A stretch of 64,000 nucleotides of DNA from Vigna angularis (Eukaryota > Streptophyta > Magnoliopsida > Fabales > Fabaceae). A program made the position numbers and the translations under genes. The notes below the pieces were generated by a model that was not told where the DNA came from, searched no databases, and saw nothing but the letters and a program-made list of their open reading frames with translations. Below, in pieces: positions 52,716-64,000 of the stretch (position 1 is the stretch's first letter; every line of letters begins with the position of its first letter). Location: positions 1,860,001 through 1,924,000 of the forward strand of contig NC_068975.1 of the NCBI RefSeq assembly GCF_016808095.1, given 5' to 3'.

Positions 52716-53476
52716 ACCTTGTATTAAGGGTCAAGTAGTATAGGGTATATTTTTAGGCCTTGTATAATGGGCCAAGTATTGTATGGTTTGTAATATTAGC
52801 TTAAAAGAGTGTGTCCCACCATGGGACATGATGGCCACATGGCAAGCTCTTAGTGAAGACACTTCTTAAAAAGGAAGTGGCCATGTGTCACTTTCCAAGT
52901 GGAGAAACTCTTCCTAAAGTGGATTGCCACATGTCACTCTAAGAGTGGAAAGCTTTTGCAAAAGTGGATTGTCACATGGCACTTTAAGAGTGGAGGAACT
53001 TTGCAAAAGTGGATTACCACATGAGTGGAGAAGACTTTACAAAAGTGGATTGCCACATGGCACTCTAAGAGTGGAGAAACTTTGTAAAAGAGGATTGCCA
53101 CATGTCTCTTTAAGAGTGGATAGTTTTTAGGGTTTCTTGTCTACTTTGGAGACACCTTTCTCTATAAATAGAAGGGTCTCCTTCCTTGTAAAATCACTTG
53201 ATGAATTTGAATATTATTATGCCAAAATGTATGCAAACATATCTTGTCTCAAGTCAAGGCTAGAGCATCCCATGAGGTCCCTCTAACCACCCTTCTCTAG
53301 AGTTGGCCCAACCTCTCCGGAGATCCATCAAACACCTCTATCCTACCACAAATACTCACCAAAAACCTCACCAAAATTGTGAGCCCACCACCATATCCAT
53401 CGCTTCCGCACAAATTCCACCTCCATAGCTTCATCTTCGTGCTTTGGCCCAACCTAGCTCGAGGAGGACGCTATCA
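52586..53476 (+). repeat. 3' LTR of gypsy element
   Basis: 891 bp, the same length as the 5' LTR. Differences seen: TGATG versus TGATT at the start, gattgccac versus gattgtcac near 53096, and tatgcaaac versus tgtgcaaac near 53229. The first 130 bases encode the end of Gag-Pol. Confidence 0.95.
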
Positions 53477-54324
53477 GAAAAAGCCAATAAAATGCATACA
53501 CAAAAGCCAATAACATGCATACAACAAAAGTTTTCAACAAAGCAGCTAACCTTTTTAGCAAATTAAAAAAGCAATGGAGGGAAATGGAGTAATGCATGCC
53601 CAAAATTGTAGGCCAAAAAGAGTCAAAAACGCCGCCCAAGCACACGTTACAAACTGCACCAAAACGCAACGAAAACAAATTTTAATCGGTTCAAATGGAT
53701 GATATTTCATGAAAGAGTAATTTAATCGGAGTAAAAGTAAATTTAAACGGTCCAAAAGAGAGAAAATCTACATGGATATGCAACGCCTTAGATAGAAAAT
53801 GCGAGGAAGACGATGAACAGTGAGCGTAACTCCCCGCAGGTTCGCGTTTTCCTATATAATAGGTTATAGACGTCGGGCGCTAGGGCGTTCGACATCTATA
53901 ATAGTATAGACGTCGGGGCCCTCACTAATATGACGTCTTTTTGATTTAAAAATTCATTTTCGCGGGGCTTATAAGCGTCGGTTTAAGGGGCCCCGACGTC
54001 TAGGTGAACGTTTCACCTACCCTGTCAGGCATATAAACGTCTGTTAAGAGGGGCCCCGACGTCTATAATATTATAGACGTCGGGGCCCCTCATAACAAAT
54101 GTCTATATGGCAGAAAAAAATAACTTCTCACCTACCCTGTCAGCCATATAGATGTCTGTTAGGAGGGGCTCCGACGTCTATAATATTATAGACGTTGGGG
54201 CCTCTCTTAACAGACGTCTATATGCCCACTTATTTACGAAAATGCCACCGGTCAATAATTTACGTTGGTTATTTGGTAGACCGACGTCTACGGGGTGACG
54301 TTAAAGGCCAATTCTACACTAGTG
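53477..54324 (-). repeat. CACTA terminus with GACGTC subterminal repeats
   Basis: Between 53860 and 54300 are about fifteen copies or near-copies of agacgtc in both orientations. Many are paired as tatagacgtcgggg and ccccgacgtctata, leading to the terminal CACTAGTGTAGAA (minus strand). Subterminal repeats of this kind bind transposase in characterised CACTA elements. Confidence 0.8.
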
Positions 54325-56004
54325 TATGATATTACAATGATATCAAGTACCCTTTTTAATACTTAATGCTAGTATAATTTGCAAATTTAAGCACATAGTA
54401 TTTATAGCACAACTATTATGCATCAGCTAGCAAAAATATGATGTATACTAGCAAAGTTATGCAACAAAGATATAAATGCTTGAATTGAATCAAAATGATT
54501 CATATATCACAATGTACAATGAAATTTAGTGAGTTTAAATTGAACAAATCATATCATGTGCATTGTACTCAAAACATGTATCTAATGACAATTTAGACTT
54601 ATGCAACAGATCAAATATAGCCATTAGATTTACATTTAACCATAATTGGTCACCTAACTAATTATAGTAGGTTAACCAATTAAAATTTACAGAAATGGTC
54701 AATTAATCGATTTTGCTCTCTACTTAATCCATTAAAAATCTGTAAAAGCATATAAATTGATTGTGCTGATATCAGAACCCTTCTCACTTGGATTAAAACC
54801 GGTAGAAACATGTTTCTTTATACCATACAATGTCAATATTCTAGAGTAGGGTATGTACATCAGTTTATTCTATTGATCATATATAATGAATGACAAAGGA
54901 AATTGAATCATTTTCAATATCATAACATGAAGTACTAAATATCAGATTAATATGCCATAGCAAAAATCAACTTCGGTAGTCCATTGAATTCAAACAAGCA
55001 TAGATCAGTTCAATTAATCATTCATATCTGAACATGACAGTTAATATCAATATCAGATTCATGTACTATAAATACAATGCCCACAAGAAGACTAATCATA
55101 TTCAATTTCTACTTTTATTTATATATTTATAAGCATAAAAACTAAAATAGACCTAACCATTGCCCCATGCTGCAAGCCCTTGTCCCCTCCCTCTTGAAGA
55201 GGATATGTCCTTAAATAAAAAAGGTTTATTAAGGCCCACAACAAAAGTTATCTATTCCCTCATTAATCAAAAATATGTTTGCAATAATCATCGAACAAAA
55301 CTTTTAGTAAGTTTTTGGGTCCTAGACAAAGTATATTTTAATGAAATTCTAGAAGAAGGTTTTTTGAAAGAATTTTCTTGACAATTTATAAAGTCCACTT
55401 TTGGACCCAAATTGAGTTAGTTGTAACTCAGTGTAACACTCAAGTCTAGTGAAGAGTTTAAAATAACTGATAATAATGTAAAGTTAAACAATTTTGTGGA
55501 ATAAGGAAAAAATAATTAATGAATGGAGAAAAGTTTAAGGCTCAAAAGATTTCCCTTTACATCCTAATTTCAATTATTATTATTGAGAGAATGAAAGGTG
55601 CTTTGAGTGACATGTCATCCTTAATATGACTTCTTCCTTCTAGTTTGCTCTTTTCTCATCTCTCTTTCGGTCGTTTTCTTCTTTTTATTGTAGTTCCTCT
55701 TTTCTCTTCTTTTATCCTCTCTTTTTGTATTTATTTTTTTATCTTTATTTATTTGAATTCATAAATAAGTTTATAATTATTACTTAATTGTACACTCCAT
55801 ATATATAAAAAATAATATAATTATTTTCAAATAATAATTATAATATTAAGTACTATATTTTAAACATTTAAATTTAACATGAATGACATATATTATATCA
55901 AATTATAAATATTAAGTATTGTAATTTTAATAATAAAGACACAAGTCGTTTTTTATAAATTATTATAATACGTTATTTCCAAACTTGTTTTAGGTGTAGT
56001 GCTT

Positions 56005-56085
<81 letters not shown>

Positions 56086-56176
56086 CTATCTTAATTGCAA
56101 ATACCAAATTTTATCGGGATAAGAGGAATTTAATTAATGAATTAATTTGTGGGAAAACAATTATTAAAAAAAAAGT
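54325..56176. other. AT-rich gene-free interval with microsatellite
   Basis: Contains a long (AT)n tract at about 56008-56082. Short open frames (for example 55160-55381) show no family resemblance. The right edge is the promoter region of the eIF2 gamma gene. Confidence 0.5.
56008..56082. repeat. (AT)n microsatellite
   Basis: About 75 bp of nearly uninterrupted AT dinucleotides with a single aa break. Confidence 0.95.
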
Positions 56177-56179
56177 TCA

Positions 56180-56447
56180 AAAATGCTTTCTAATCCAATG
56201 AGCAGAACACCACGCGAGCAGATCAGAACGGCCAGCGGAGAGAACTGCAACCGAGAGTGGGGAGAACGGAGAGCAGAGAGAATTGCGACCAGAGTGCAGG
56301 ACGAAAGAGCAGAGCACGACGCGCCAACACGCAGCTAAACGACGATGAGTTTGGCGTGACCGGAGAATAGAACGACGAGCAGCGGCGAATATAGACAACG
56401 GCGAACCCTAATCCGCGAGGTGAAGGAGAAGAACGAACCTAATCGCA
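56180..56447 (+). other. Probable 5' UTR exon of eIF2 gamma
   Basis: A purine- and GC-rich leader ends aatcgca followed by GTGAGT, a good donor. The next good acceptor, tgcctgcag, is at 58362-58370, just before the start codon. The transcription start is not determined. Confidence 0.55.
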
Positions 56448-57737
56448 GTGAGTTTTTTTTTTTAATTTCTGCACAAGAAATGACGATCCATGGCGTCGTT
56501 TGGGTTAAAAAGAAATCTCCTCTGGACTCGCCAACTCGATTGCAAGCTCGCGAGTTTGGCCGAACTCACCGAGTTCACAGCGGTCCTACCGATCCTGTTC
56601 CCTAAACGAGTTTGCTTCCGAGTCGACTCGGTAATCGGTGTGGGAACGTAAACTCGAACGAGTTTAGGAGTTCACAAGCTAGTTTCATAACATGTCAAAT
56701 ACTATTTTTTGCTGTGTTTTTATGTTTATCGGTGTATGTGTCAAAAGGAGTGCTCTATGCTTATTGTTCTATTGTTAGTGCTAATTATGCCTCTGATTTT
56801 TTTGGATTTAGGTCCTCTTTGAGGAAAGGGTGGTGTGGTTATAATTAATTATGCAATTTTTCTTATTACATACAGTGTTTTTAAATTTGTTACCCCAAAG
56901 ATTAGAATCCTAGATGATTAAATGCATAACCCTAATCTAATATGAAACCGTAGATATGTGTAAAATCCTAATAGCATGCTTGTACATTCTGCATTACCTA
57001 CCACACAGTGGTAAATGTTCTTCCGTATAACCCTAAACCCTAGATATAGTTGCTACTTTAGTCGAGAGCTTTGTCTAAATTTACCATTTTGAATTTTGGC
57101 TGCCTTGAGCTGATTTTTCCGTATTTACTCTCTTTGTGTTATTTGAAACATATTTATACTACTGCAAAAGACTCTGTCGTCCGGATATTACATAAGAAAC
57201 TGCGCATAATAGATATAATAGATATGGATACACAAGCGAGTAGGTGTGGGTTGGTGCCTTAGTGGTGGAGAGGATCTGGGTAGTATGAGCTGCTAACAAT
57301 GCGCCTATATGCGTGGTATGAAGGTTATGGGTGAATGTGAAAAGAGTGTTATTAGTGGCTATGTCATATCGTCAATGGATTTTTCCAGAACATTTTGTAT
57401 GTAATGTATTCTATTTTTGTCCTAGCACCTGTAACTCCCATTGATTGAACGTTTTGAGCTATAGCTCAAGCTCATTTTCATTGACATGGGCTTTATTTTA
57501 CTATATGGGTCATCAAACTTTGAACACTATGGTGATGTCTTCTGTTGGTAGAATTGGAGCACATTAGATGTTATTTGAGGCTATGATTTGTCTGAAAGTT
57601 AACAATGATTATCAACTATGTTGTTGCTCAATGTTAATTGCTGTTGGAAATTGAAATTGTGCAAAAAGAGAGTGGAGAATTATATTGATTCCAGTCTATT
57701 TTCAAAAGCTTAAGTTTTTGTTTTAGTAAATTAATCT

Positions 57738-57950
57738 TGTTAGAATAATTATATATATGTATCATCATTAAGCCTAGAGCTTGCTAAATCATTTATTTGT
57801 TGTACCTAGTTCTGCACCTAGGAGTCTAGAGCAGTCCCTTGCTATTTCATGTACTTGTGTATTTTCATTATATATAGAAGATAGTGAGAGGGATCTCTCA
57901 AGCCCTCTAGAAATATATTTTCTGTTCTAATCTCAAGTAATCTTTACCCT
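57738..57950 (+). repeat. Probable solo copia LTR in intron 1
   Basis: Starts tgttagaataattat and carries tatatatagaagatagtgag, then ctctagaaatatattttctg, then ctaatctcaagt, a promoter/R/U5 layout like the copia LTRs at 59.6 and 61.3 kb. No internal region. Confidence 0.4.
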
Positions 57951-58433
57951 CACTCCCAGGCTTAAGTTTTTCAATCGGCAATCTACTCATGTTTCTTGCA
58001 AAAAAAGATTATTTTATGTAGAAAAGCTATAATTATAGGGCTTTGCTGCCTTAACTTAAAGTTGAACAATGTATTCATAAATGCCACAAATTTAGGGGGT
58101 TTTGTGCATCATTTTGTTATATTAGAAAATTATACCGACAAACTTAGGACAATATTATTTTGGACACTTGAAATATTTCATTTTATTTGTTGATAAAATA
58201 ATGAATCTGCGTGTAGCATACATATTTTACCCGATGAGGGATTGTGTTAGGATAAGGCATTAGAGAATTATATCCTGTCCAACATATTATATACATACTT
58301 TGAGAAAAAGAAAATAAATTGTAGATTCTGATGCTGGTTTTTTGTTGTTGTGTACGATATATGCCTGCAGATAGTTTTGTTGTCAAGTCATAAATTAGTT
58401 TCACCACATAAGATCCCATTGGAAGCTGTCAAA

Positions 58434-61400
58434 ATGTCGCGGAAGGGTTTGATGGAACAAGACCTGAGTAAGTTGGATGTGACAAAGTTGCATCCACTTT
58501 CACCAGAAGTCATATCTCGGCAAGCTACTATTAATATTGGTAATATTTTCTCACATTTTGTGATTTTTTGATTTAGCACTTAGAATGTAATTAAAATGCA
58601 CTGATGGTGTAAAAGTTTTCACCATCCAATTGTAGATTGCGATGTATGTTAAAACTGTTTACTTTTTTAAAAAATATTTTGAAAGTCATACAGGTGATTT
58701 CTAATTGGTTGGCATTGTAGAAATTATTACACTGATGCCACATGAAAATTTAACTTTACAACTTCAATTCTGTAAGCTTCTTTTCCATCTGTGACGGTTG
58801 ATATTGATGTATCGAATTGCATCCTGATAGGCACTATTGGTCATGTGGCACATGGCAAGTCAACAGTTGTGAAAGCAATTTCAGGTGTCCAGGTATTCTT
58901 TTGTCTTGGAATGTTTCTCTTTCTTACAAAGTGATTTAGGTTTAGCTGAACAGTATAAAACCTGTTTATAGGGTGAGGATTGCCCCCATATCTATAGTCA
59001 ATGAGACTTGAGTTTTTCTCAATACACCACTTCCTGTCTATCATTGGGCTTGGTTCGGGTATAACATGGTGAGTGACCCTTTTAATCGATTTAGGATAGA
59101 CTCTGATGTCGTCTAACAAAGTGATTTAAGTTTAAATCAATCCTACAAAATCAGTTTATAACGTGAAGGTTGTCCCCACTTATGTACCATATTTTGACCC
59201 TATCTCTAATTGTTGTGGGACCGAGGTTTTTACTAATACTCTTCTTTTGTTGGGTAGTAGAGTTGAGGATTGTAGTGTGTAACTATATAACGGACAATGG
59301 ATGTATATAATCCATGGAGCATGATGTTCAGGAATGGTTTTTTTTATCAGGAACCCATTTAAACATAGATTATTGATGTATTTTTTTCCAATGGACAGAA
59401 CAATTATTTTCTCATTATTTTAATTCTTGTTATTGCTGATGATTTATATATTTAGTTAACCCAGGTACGTGTGTACATGCAGCTTGTAAAACATGGCTGG
59501 TGGGTTTGTTTCTATTGGAATAATTATTATGTCTATTTATGATTAGTGAAGTCAGAAGGACTAAAAGTAGCGAGTAGTGTGTGGGTTATCTCTATTTATT
59601 AGCTGTCTAGGATAGTCTCTTGACCTTCCATCTCCCTAATGTATCAACTTTTTATCAATATAAATAGTAGAACATGAGAAGGGTCCAACAACCCTCTAAA
59701 ATAATATTTCTCTATTTTTAATCTTAAGTTGATATTAGAACCGGTCGATCCTGCTCAGGTTTCTGTCTTGTTTTATCCGCCAGCACTAGTCATCACCGTT
59801 TGCGATTGTCCAGCTTCTGTCCACCTTTATCTACAGTTGCCCACTGCCTTTTGAAACTATCCAACATTGTCAACCACTATTTTGTGCCGGTTCGTTGTCA
59901 TCCAATCATCGTTCGCAACTGTCCGTCATTGCAGTTTCGTCCGGTGAGCATTGGATTTGGATCGCCACTCCAAATGATGACCAACCCTATTGGTGTCGAG
60001 GGCCAATTTGCCGCCACTAGTAGCCACATGCGTCATCTCTATTGCTGCAACCAAGTGCGTGTTGTCTTCGTTCTTCTGAACGTCACTGCACCACCTCCAT
60101 GGTTGTTGCTAGACCCCATTTTCTCTGTTCTGACCCTTAAAGCTTCATTTCAGTGAAGTTCAGAAGCCACCCTTGTGGAAGTCACCCTAGGGTTTTCATT
60201 TTCCCTTGTTGTTTTAGCATCTCTTCGCTGTGTTTTTGTTCTCTTGATCAGAGATAGCTATTGGAAGTGTTATTTCATTCTTTGGAAGTCTCTCCATTAC
60301 TTCTGAGAAGCTAAATGGGAAAAATGATCTATCTTGGTTTGCTATTGTTGAAATGTGGTTTCTTGGCCAAGGACATCATGACCACCTTGAGCAAAGATGG
60401 TAGCCATGTGCTTGCTGAAAAAACTGAACAATGGAAACAAGAAGATTTCCAATAGTGTGCCCTGTTGTGGCAATTTGTGAAACCAAGACTTTTGATGTCT
60501 CGTAGAGCTTTAAAAATATGTCACTCCTCTTGGAAGAAAGCTCAAAACATCTAGCCAATGATATCAACGTTTCTACTATTCTACAAATAAGCTTGTATCT
60601 CTCTAAATGATAGACCATGATATGGTATTCTTCATGATTGAAGCCCAATCAGCTGTGGAAGAACTGATGATGTTCTTGGAAGTTGAATCTTTAAAAGATA
60701 ACCCTTAATAACCCTTTAACCACCCTTAAACTTCCCTAAACTGCCCTAAACTGCCCAACTACCCTTAACTGTCATGAAACTTCTGATTTTGAACCTTCTT
60801 CCTAGCATACACCTTAAAGGACTTATCAGTCATCATTCACATTTTAAGGTACCTCAAAAAGGCTCTCGGCAAGGATTGTTATATGAAGATAGAGGAAGCA
60901 TTTAGGTTTCTAGGTACTGTGACGTAGATTGGGTAAGTTCGTCTATTGCAGTTGGAGTGGTTAGTCAGTTCCTTGGAGGAAAAATTATTTCATGGAAAAG
61001 AAAGAAACAAAATGTAGTGGCCTGATCAATAGCTGAAGGTATATATAGGTCATTGGTGTCACTAACGTATGAACTTATATGGGTGAAGCAGTTCCTTCAA
61101 GAGCTAACCTTTGTGACATCTAGACTATGAAGATGTATTGCGATAATCAAGTTACTCTCCACATTGCATCAAATCTAGTGTTTCGCAAAAGAACTAAACA
61201 TATAGAAATTGATTGTCATTTTGTTCTTGAAAAGTTGTTGACAAAAGAAATATGTAGTGAATTTGTTGGATCAAATGACCAATTCACAGATGTATTGATC
61301 AAGTCCTCTCTATTGTAACAACTTTTTATCAGTATAAATAGTAAAACATGAGAAGGGTTCAACAGTCCACTAAAATTATATTTCTGTTTTTAATCTCAAG

Positions 61401-63578
61401 TTCAATATGTATATTTTAGTTTGTCAAGGATAAATTATATTTTTATATGGAAGCCTGACTTGGGTTATCTTTTCTGTTTGATGGAAGCCTTCCTCTAGGA
61501 AGTGGTTATCTCTATGTAGAGAAAGAATGGGGTTGTTTGACAGCATTTAGATCAATTTATTTTTTACCTTTTTGTTCATCTTCTGTTTTAAAAGGCAGGA
61601 TTACACATTAACATACCATATTTTATTCTTAACACATTTCTTTTATATTTGGATATTTACACTGTTGACCTATTGTTTCCACGTATATTGTGCAGACTGT
61701 GCGTTTCAAAAATGAGTTGGAGCGTAACATTACAATCAAGCTTGGCTATGCAAATGCAAAAATATACAAGTGTGAAGATGAACGGTGTTCAAGGCCTATG
61801 TGCTACAAGTGAGTGTTTATTTTTACATTTTCCATTATGATATCAGGTTATTTTTTACTTTTTGGTGAGCTGATCAATTTTTCTTACAGGGCTTTTGGAA
61901 GTGGGAAAGAAGATAGTCCTATGTGTGATGTGCCAGGGTTTGAAAACAGCAAGATGAAATTGCTGAGACATGTTTCATTTGTGGATTGTCCAGTAAAGTC
62001 CTGGATTTGCATTATTATTTAGAATTGCTTTTTATTATGTGTAGTGCATATCACAAGTGAGATATTTGTTTTTACTTTACCAATTTCTGTAGGGACATGA
62101 TATTCTCATGGCTACTATGCTTAATGGAGCAGCAATCATGGATGGAGCTTTACTACTCATAGCTGCTAATGAAAGCTGCCCACAACCACAAACCTCTGAG
62201 CACTTAGCTGCTGTGGAAATTATGCGTCTACAGCATATAATAATCCTTCAGAACAAGGTTGACTTGATTCAGGAAAATGTGGCAATCAATCAGCATGAAG
62301 CAATTTCAAAGTTTATACAGGTAAGTTTCTTTGAAGAGATTTCTTTTACACAAGTGGATTCCTTTTCTATAACCTACATGATAATTGTTTTATTTTTTTG
62401 ACTTACCAGGGAACCGTTGCTGATGGTGCACCAGTAGTACCCATTTCAGCACAGTTAAAGTATAATATTGATGTTGTGTGTGAGTATATTGTGAAGAAGA
62501 TCCCAATCCCTGAGAGGAACTTTGTTTCTCCACCCAATATGATCGTGATCCGGTCGTTTGATGTCAATAAACCTGGTTTTGAGGTTGATGAAATAAAAGG
62601 AGGTGTAGCTGGTGGAAGCATTCTGAGGGTAAGTCTTTTGGTCAATTTCCTATAAGTCATACTTGATTTTGTACTGTTGTCCATGAAGATATTAAAATCA
62701 CTGATGATGTCTGGAATGCGTAACTTATATGATGTTTAATACATGCTAGTTTTATTTTTAAACCGAAGTCAACAAATGAAATTAACCCTGTCTAGTATGT
62801 GTGGCGTGGTTTAAAAGACCAAGGATAGACTCGCCTGACAAATTTTTCTTTACAGGGTGTTTTGAAGGTGAATCAATTCATTGAAGTTCGACCTGGGATT
62901 GTGGTGAAAGATGAGAGTGGCAATATCCGATGCACACCAATATACTCAAGAATAGTTTCATTGTATGCTGAACAAAATGAGCTTCAATTTGCTGTACCTG
63001 GAGGCCTAATTGGTGTTGGGACAACGATGGATCCCACACTGACACGAGCTGATAGGCTGGTAGGTCAAGTTCTTGGAGAGGTTGGATCCCTACCTGAGGT
63101 TTTTGTTGAACTCGAGGTAAGTTATTCTTAATTGCCATTTGTGCTTGCTGCCACTAATGAGTTGAGTTATCAATCAAGTTTGAGTTTTACAATTAATAAG
63201 ATGAGTTATGATAAAGATCTTTGTAACACCTTTATTTCTTCTGAACCTTGTTCTGTATTGGTCGTGCAGGTAAACTTTTTCCTTCTTAGACGGCTTCTTG
63301 GCGTCCGAACAAAAGGGTCTGAGAGACAGGGGAAGGTATCGAAACTGGCGAAAGCAGAGATGCTAATGTTGAACATAGGATCAATGTCAACGGGGGCTAG
63401 AGTAATTGCTGTGAAGAATGACTTGGCGAAGTTGCAACTTACATCCCCTGTGTGCACTAGCAAGGGTGAGAAGATAGCACTTAGTCGACGTGTTGAGAAG
63501 CATTGGCGTCTTATTGGATGGGGGCAAATCCAAGCAGGAATCACCCTTGACGTCCCACCTGCCCCCCATCTCAGTTGA
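58434..63578 (+). CDS. eIF2G: Eukaryotic translation initiation factor 2 subunit gamma
   Basis: This GTPase subunit of eIF2 carries initiator Met-tRNA to the 40S ribosome in the cytoplasm. Eight coding exons join in frame with GT-AG borders: 58434-58539, 58831-58892, 61696-61808, 61890-61992, 62093-62320, 62410-62628, 62856-63116 and 63270-63578. The product is 466 aa, the normal length. Motifs: G1 GHVAHGKS (39-46), G3 DCPGH (126-130), G4 NKVD (182-185) and G5 SAQ (217-219). Four Cys (82, 87, 92, 106) form the zinc-binding-like insert typical of the family. The C-terminal domain with [16 protein letters not shown] is complete. Intron 2 (2.8 kb) holds copia debris. All splice sites and the frame look intact. 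Confidence 0.97.
58928..59180. repeat. Direct repeat pair in eIF2 gamma intron
   Basis: Segments near 58928-58990 and 59118-59180 share caaagtgattta, then gtttata, gtgaggattgcccccat and gtgaaggttgtccccac-type text. Possibly ends of a small transposon; class unknown. Confidence 0.4.
59540..61402 (+). mobile_element. Decayed copia element inside eIF2 gamma intron
   Basis: LTR-like sequences with the shared block actttttatcaatataaatagta..acatgagaagggtccaac occur at about 59645-59733 and 61316-61402. After the left one is a degraded PBS (ttgatattagaacc). A gag remnant at 60300-60690 reads [20 protein letters not shown] in part. An RNase H remnant at 60880-61318 includes [29 protein letters not shown]. 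Protease, integrase and reverse transcriptase are missing. It lies in the same orientation as the host gene. Confidence 0.8.
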
Positions 63579-63880
63579 ACGCAGGCAAGACACATCACAG
63601 GAAACACCTGCAGCAGCTATAAGAACCCTAAAACAATTTAGATATGTGGGAAGGGAGACAATTGTTGGGAACCATTTTTGTGAGGTAGCGAAGAAAACGT
63701 TTTGATTGTTCTCTATTTTTTGTTTTCACATCGTTATTTATTTTGCCCATGTAACTATGATTGAAGTTCAATGAGTTCATCTTTAAACGTATGTTCTCAG
63801 TAAGAAGGGGATATATGCGTAGTAATGAAAAAAAACCGAAGCTAGAGCAATTAAAATTAACACATTTATTTTATATATAT
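63579..63880 (+). other. 3' UTR region of eIF2 gamma
   Basis: Downstream of the TGA stop at 63576-63578 the sequence is T-rich with no other gene. The polyadenylation site is not certain. Confidence 0.5.
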
Positions 63881-64000
63881 GCGAGCATATCAGAACCGTG
63901 AGTGGAGAAAACTGCAACCGTGAGTAAAGAGAATGGCAAGAGAACCTATAGAGTACGATGATAGATCACAGCAAGGTATATACGGAGAATAGAACAACAG
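63881..64000 (+). repeat. Diverged copy of the eIF2 gamma 5' leader
   Basis: gcgagcatatcagaaccgtgag, then tggagaaaactgcaaccg, and a final ggagaatagaacaac resemble 56214-56384 (gcgagcagatcagaacgg, ggagagaactgcaaccg, ggagaatagaacgac) in the same order and strand. It is cut off by the window edge. Confidence 0.7.

Larger units (their letters stand above)
45392..53476 (+). mobile_element. Intact Ty3/gypsy retrotransposon, CRM-like chromovirus
   Basis: Complete 8085 bp element with 891 bp LTRs that differ at only about three positions, a 5 bp target duplication GAAAA on both sides (45387-45391, 53477-53481), a PBS, a PPT and a single full-length gag-pol frame. The near-identical LTRs mark a recent insertion. 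The polyprotein ends inside the 3' LTR and the PPT is within the coding sequence, a layout reported for centromeric CRM elements. The CRM assignment is inference. Confidence 0.95.
44062..54324 (-). mobile_element. Decayed CACTA (En/Spm-type) transposon, split by a gypsy insertion
   Basis: The right end at 54324 reads CACTAGTGTAGAATTGGCC on the minus strand, the canonical CACTA start. The interior includes a subterminal repeat zone (53850-54300) and a transposase-associated fragment (44514-44760, minus strand). A gypsy element (45392-53476) interrupts it. The repeat phrase aaagccaataacacatgcata lies on both sides of the insertion (45310-45375 and 53480-53525), confirming the two parts belong together. 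The other terminus is not found; the left side is cut by the giant-LTR element. Confidence 0.7.

Noticed and set aside
55160..55381. 73 aa open frame in AT-rich spacer
   Set aside because: No family resemblance, no splice or promoter context, and surrounded by stops.

Overview
This window is plant nuclear DNA. The host genes have many GT-AG introns, the intergenic DNA is AT-rich, and most of the sequence is retrotransposon-derived. Repeat types (Sirevirus-like LTRs, large gypsy LTRs, Tat/Ogre-like leader sequence) suggest a legume, possibly a Phaseoleae species such as Vigna or Phaseolus. That assignment is inference and was not searched.

Three host genes are clear. (1) On the minus strand at 293-4883 is a LACS8/LACS9-type long-chain acyl-CoA synthetase; ten exons are visible and its 3' end lies off the left edge. 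(2) On the minus strand at 15460-17800 is a complete six-exon hnRNP-type protein with two RRMs and a Gly-rich tail (354 aa). (3) On the plus strand at 58434-63578 is a complete eight-coding-exon translation initiation factor eIF2 gamma (466 aa), with a 5' UTR exon near 56.2-56.45 kb and copia debris in its introns. The last 120 bp resemble this gene's own 5' leader, which hints at a tandem copy further right.

From left to right, the rest is: an internally deleted Ty1/copia element (6098-8115) beside a decayed gypsy gag; a copia RT/RNase H fragment (10.5-11.3 kb); an AT-rich gene-free stretch with a 0.5 kb tandem duplication; LTR fragments from 18.9 to 25.8 kb with a Harbinger-type MITE; and a complex block from 25.8 to 36.9 kb. 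A giant-LTR element with almost no interior follows (about 37.6-44.06 kb), its LTRs studded with ACCGAACG motifs. Next is a young, intact gypsy element (45392-53476, TSD GAAAA) inserted inside a decayed CACTA transposon that ends at 54324.

The most striking locus is at 28.4-34.35 kb. It is an endogenous copy of a non-retroviral plant RNA virus replicase (Virgaviridae-like: end of the methyltransferase region, SF1 helicase, UGA-CGG leaky stop context, start of the polymerase). It is arranged as a near-perfect inverted repeat with arms of about 2.3-2.4 kb and a 1.23 kb loop. Both arms carry the same virus-retroelement junction, so the virus piece was fused to retroelement sequence before the inversion arose. 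Any read-through transcript would fold into a very long virus-sequence hairpin. This makes the locus a candidate source of antiviral small RNAs; that role is inference.
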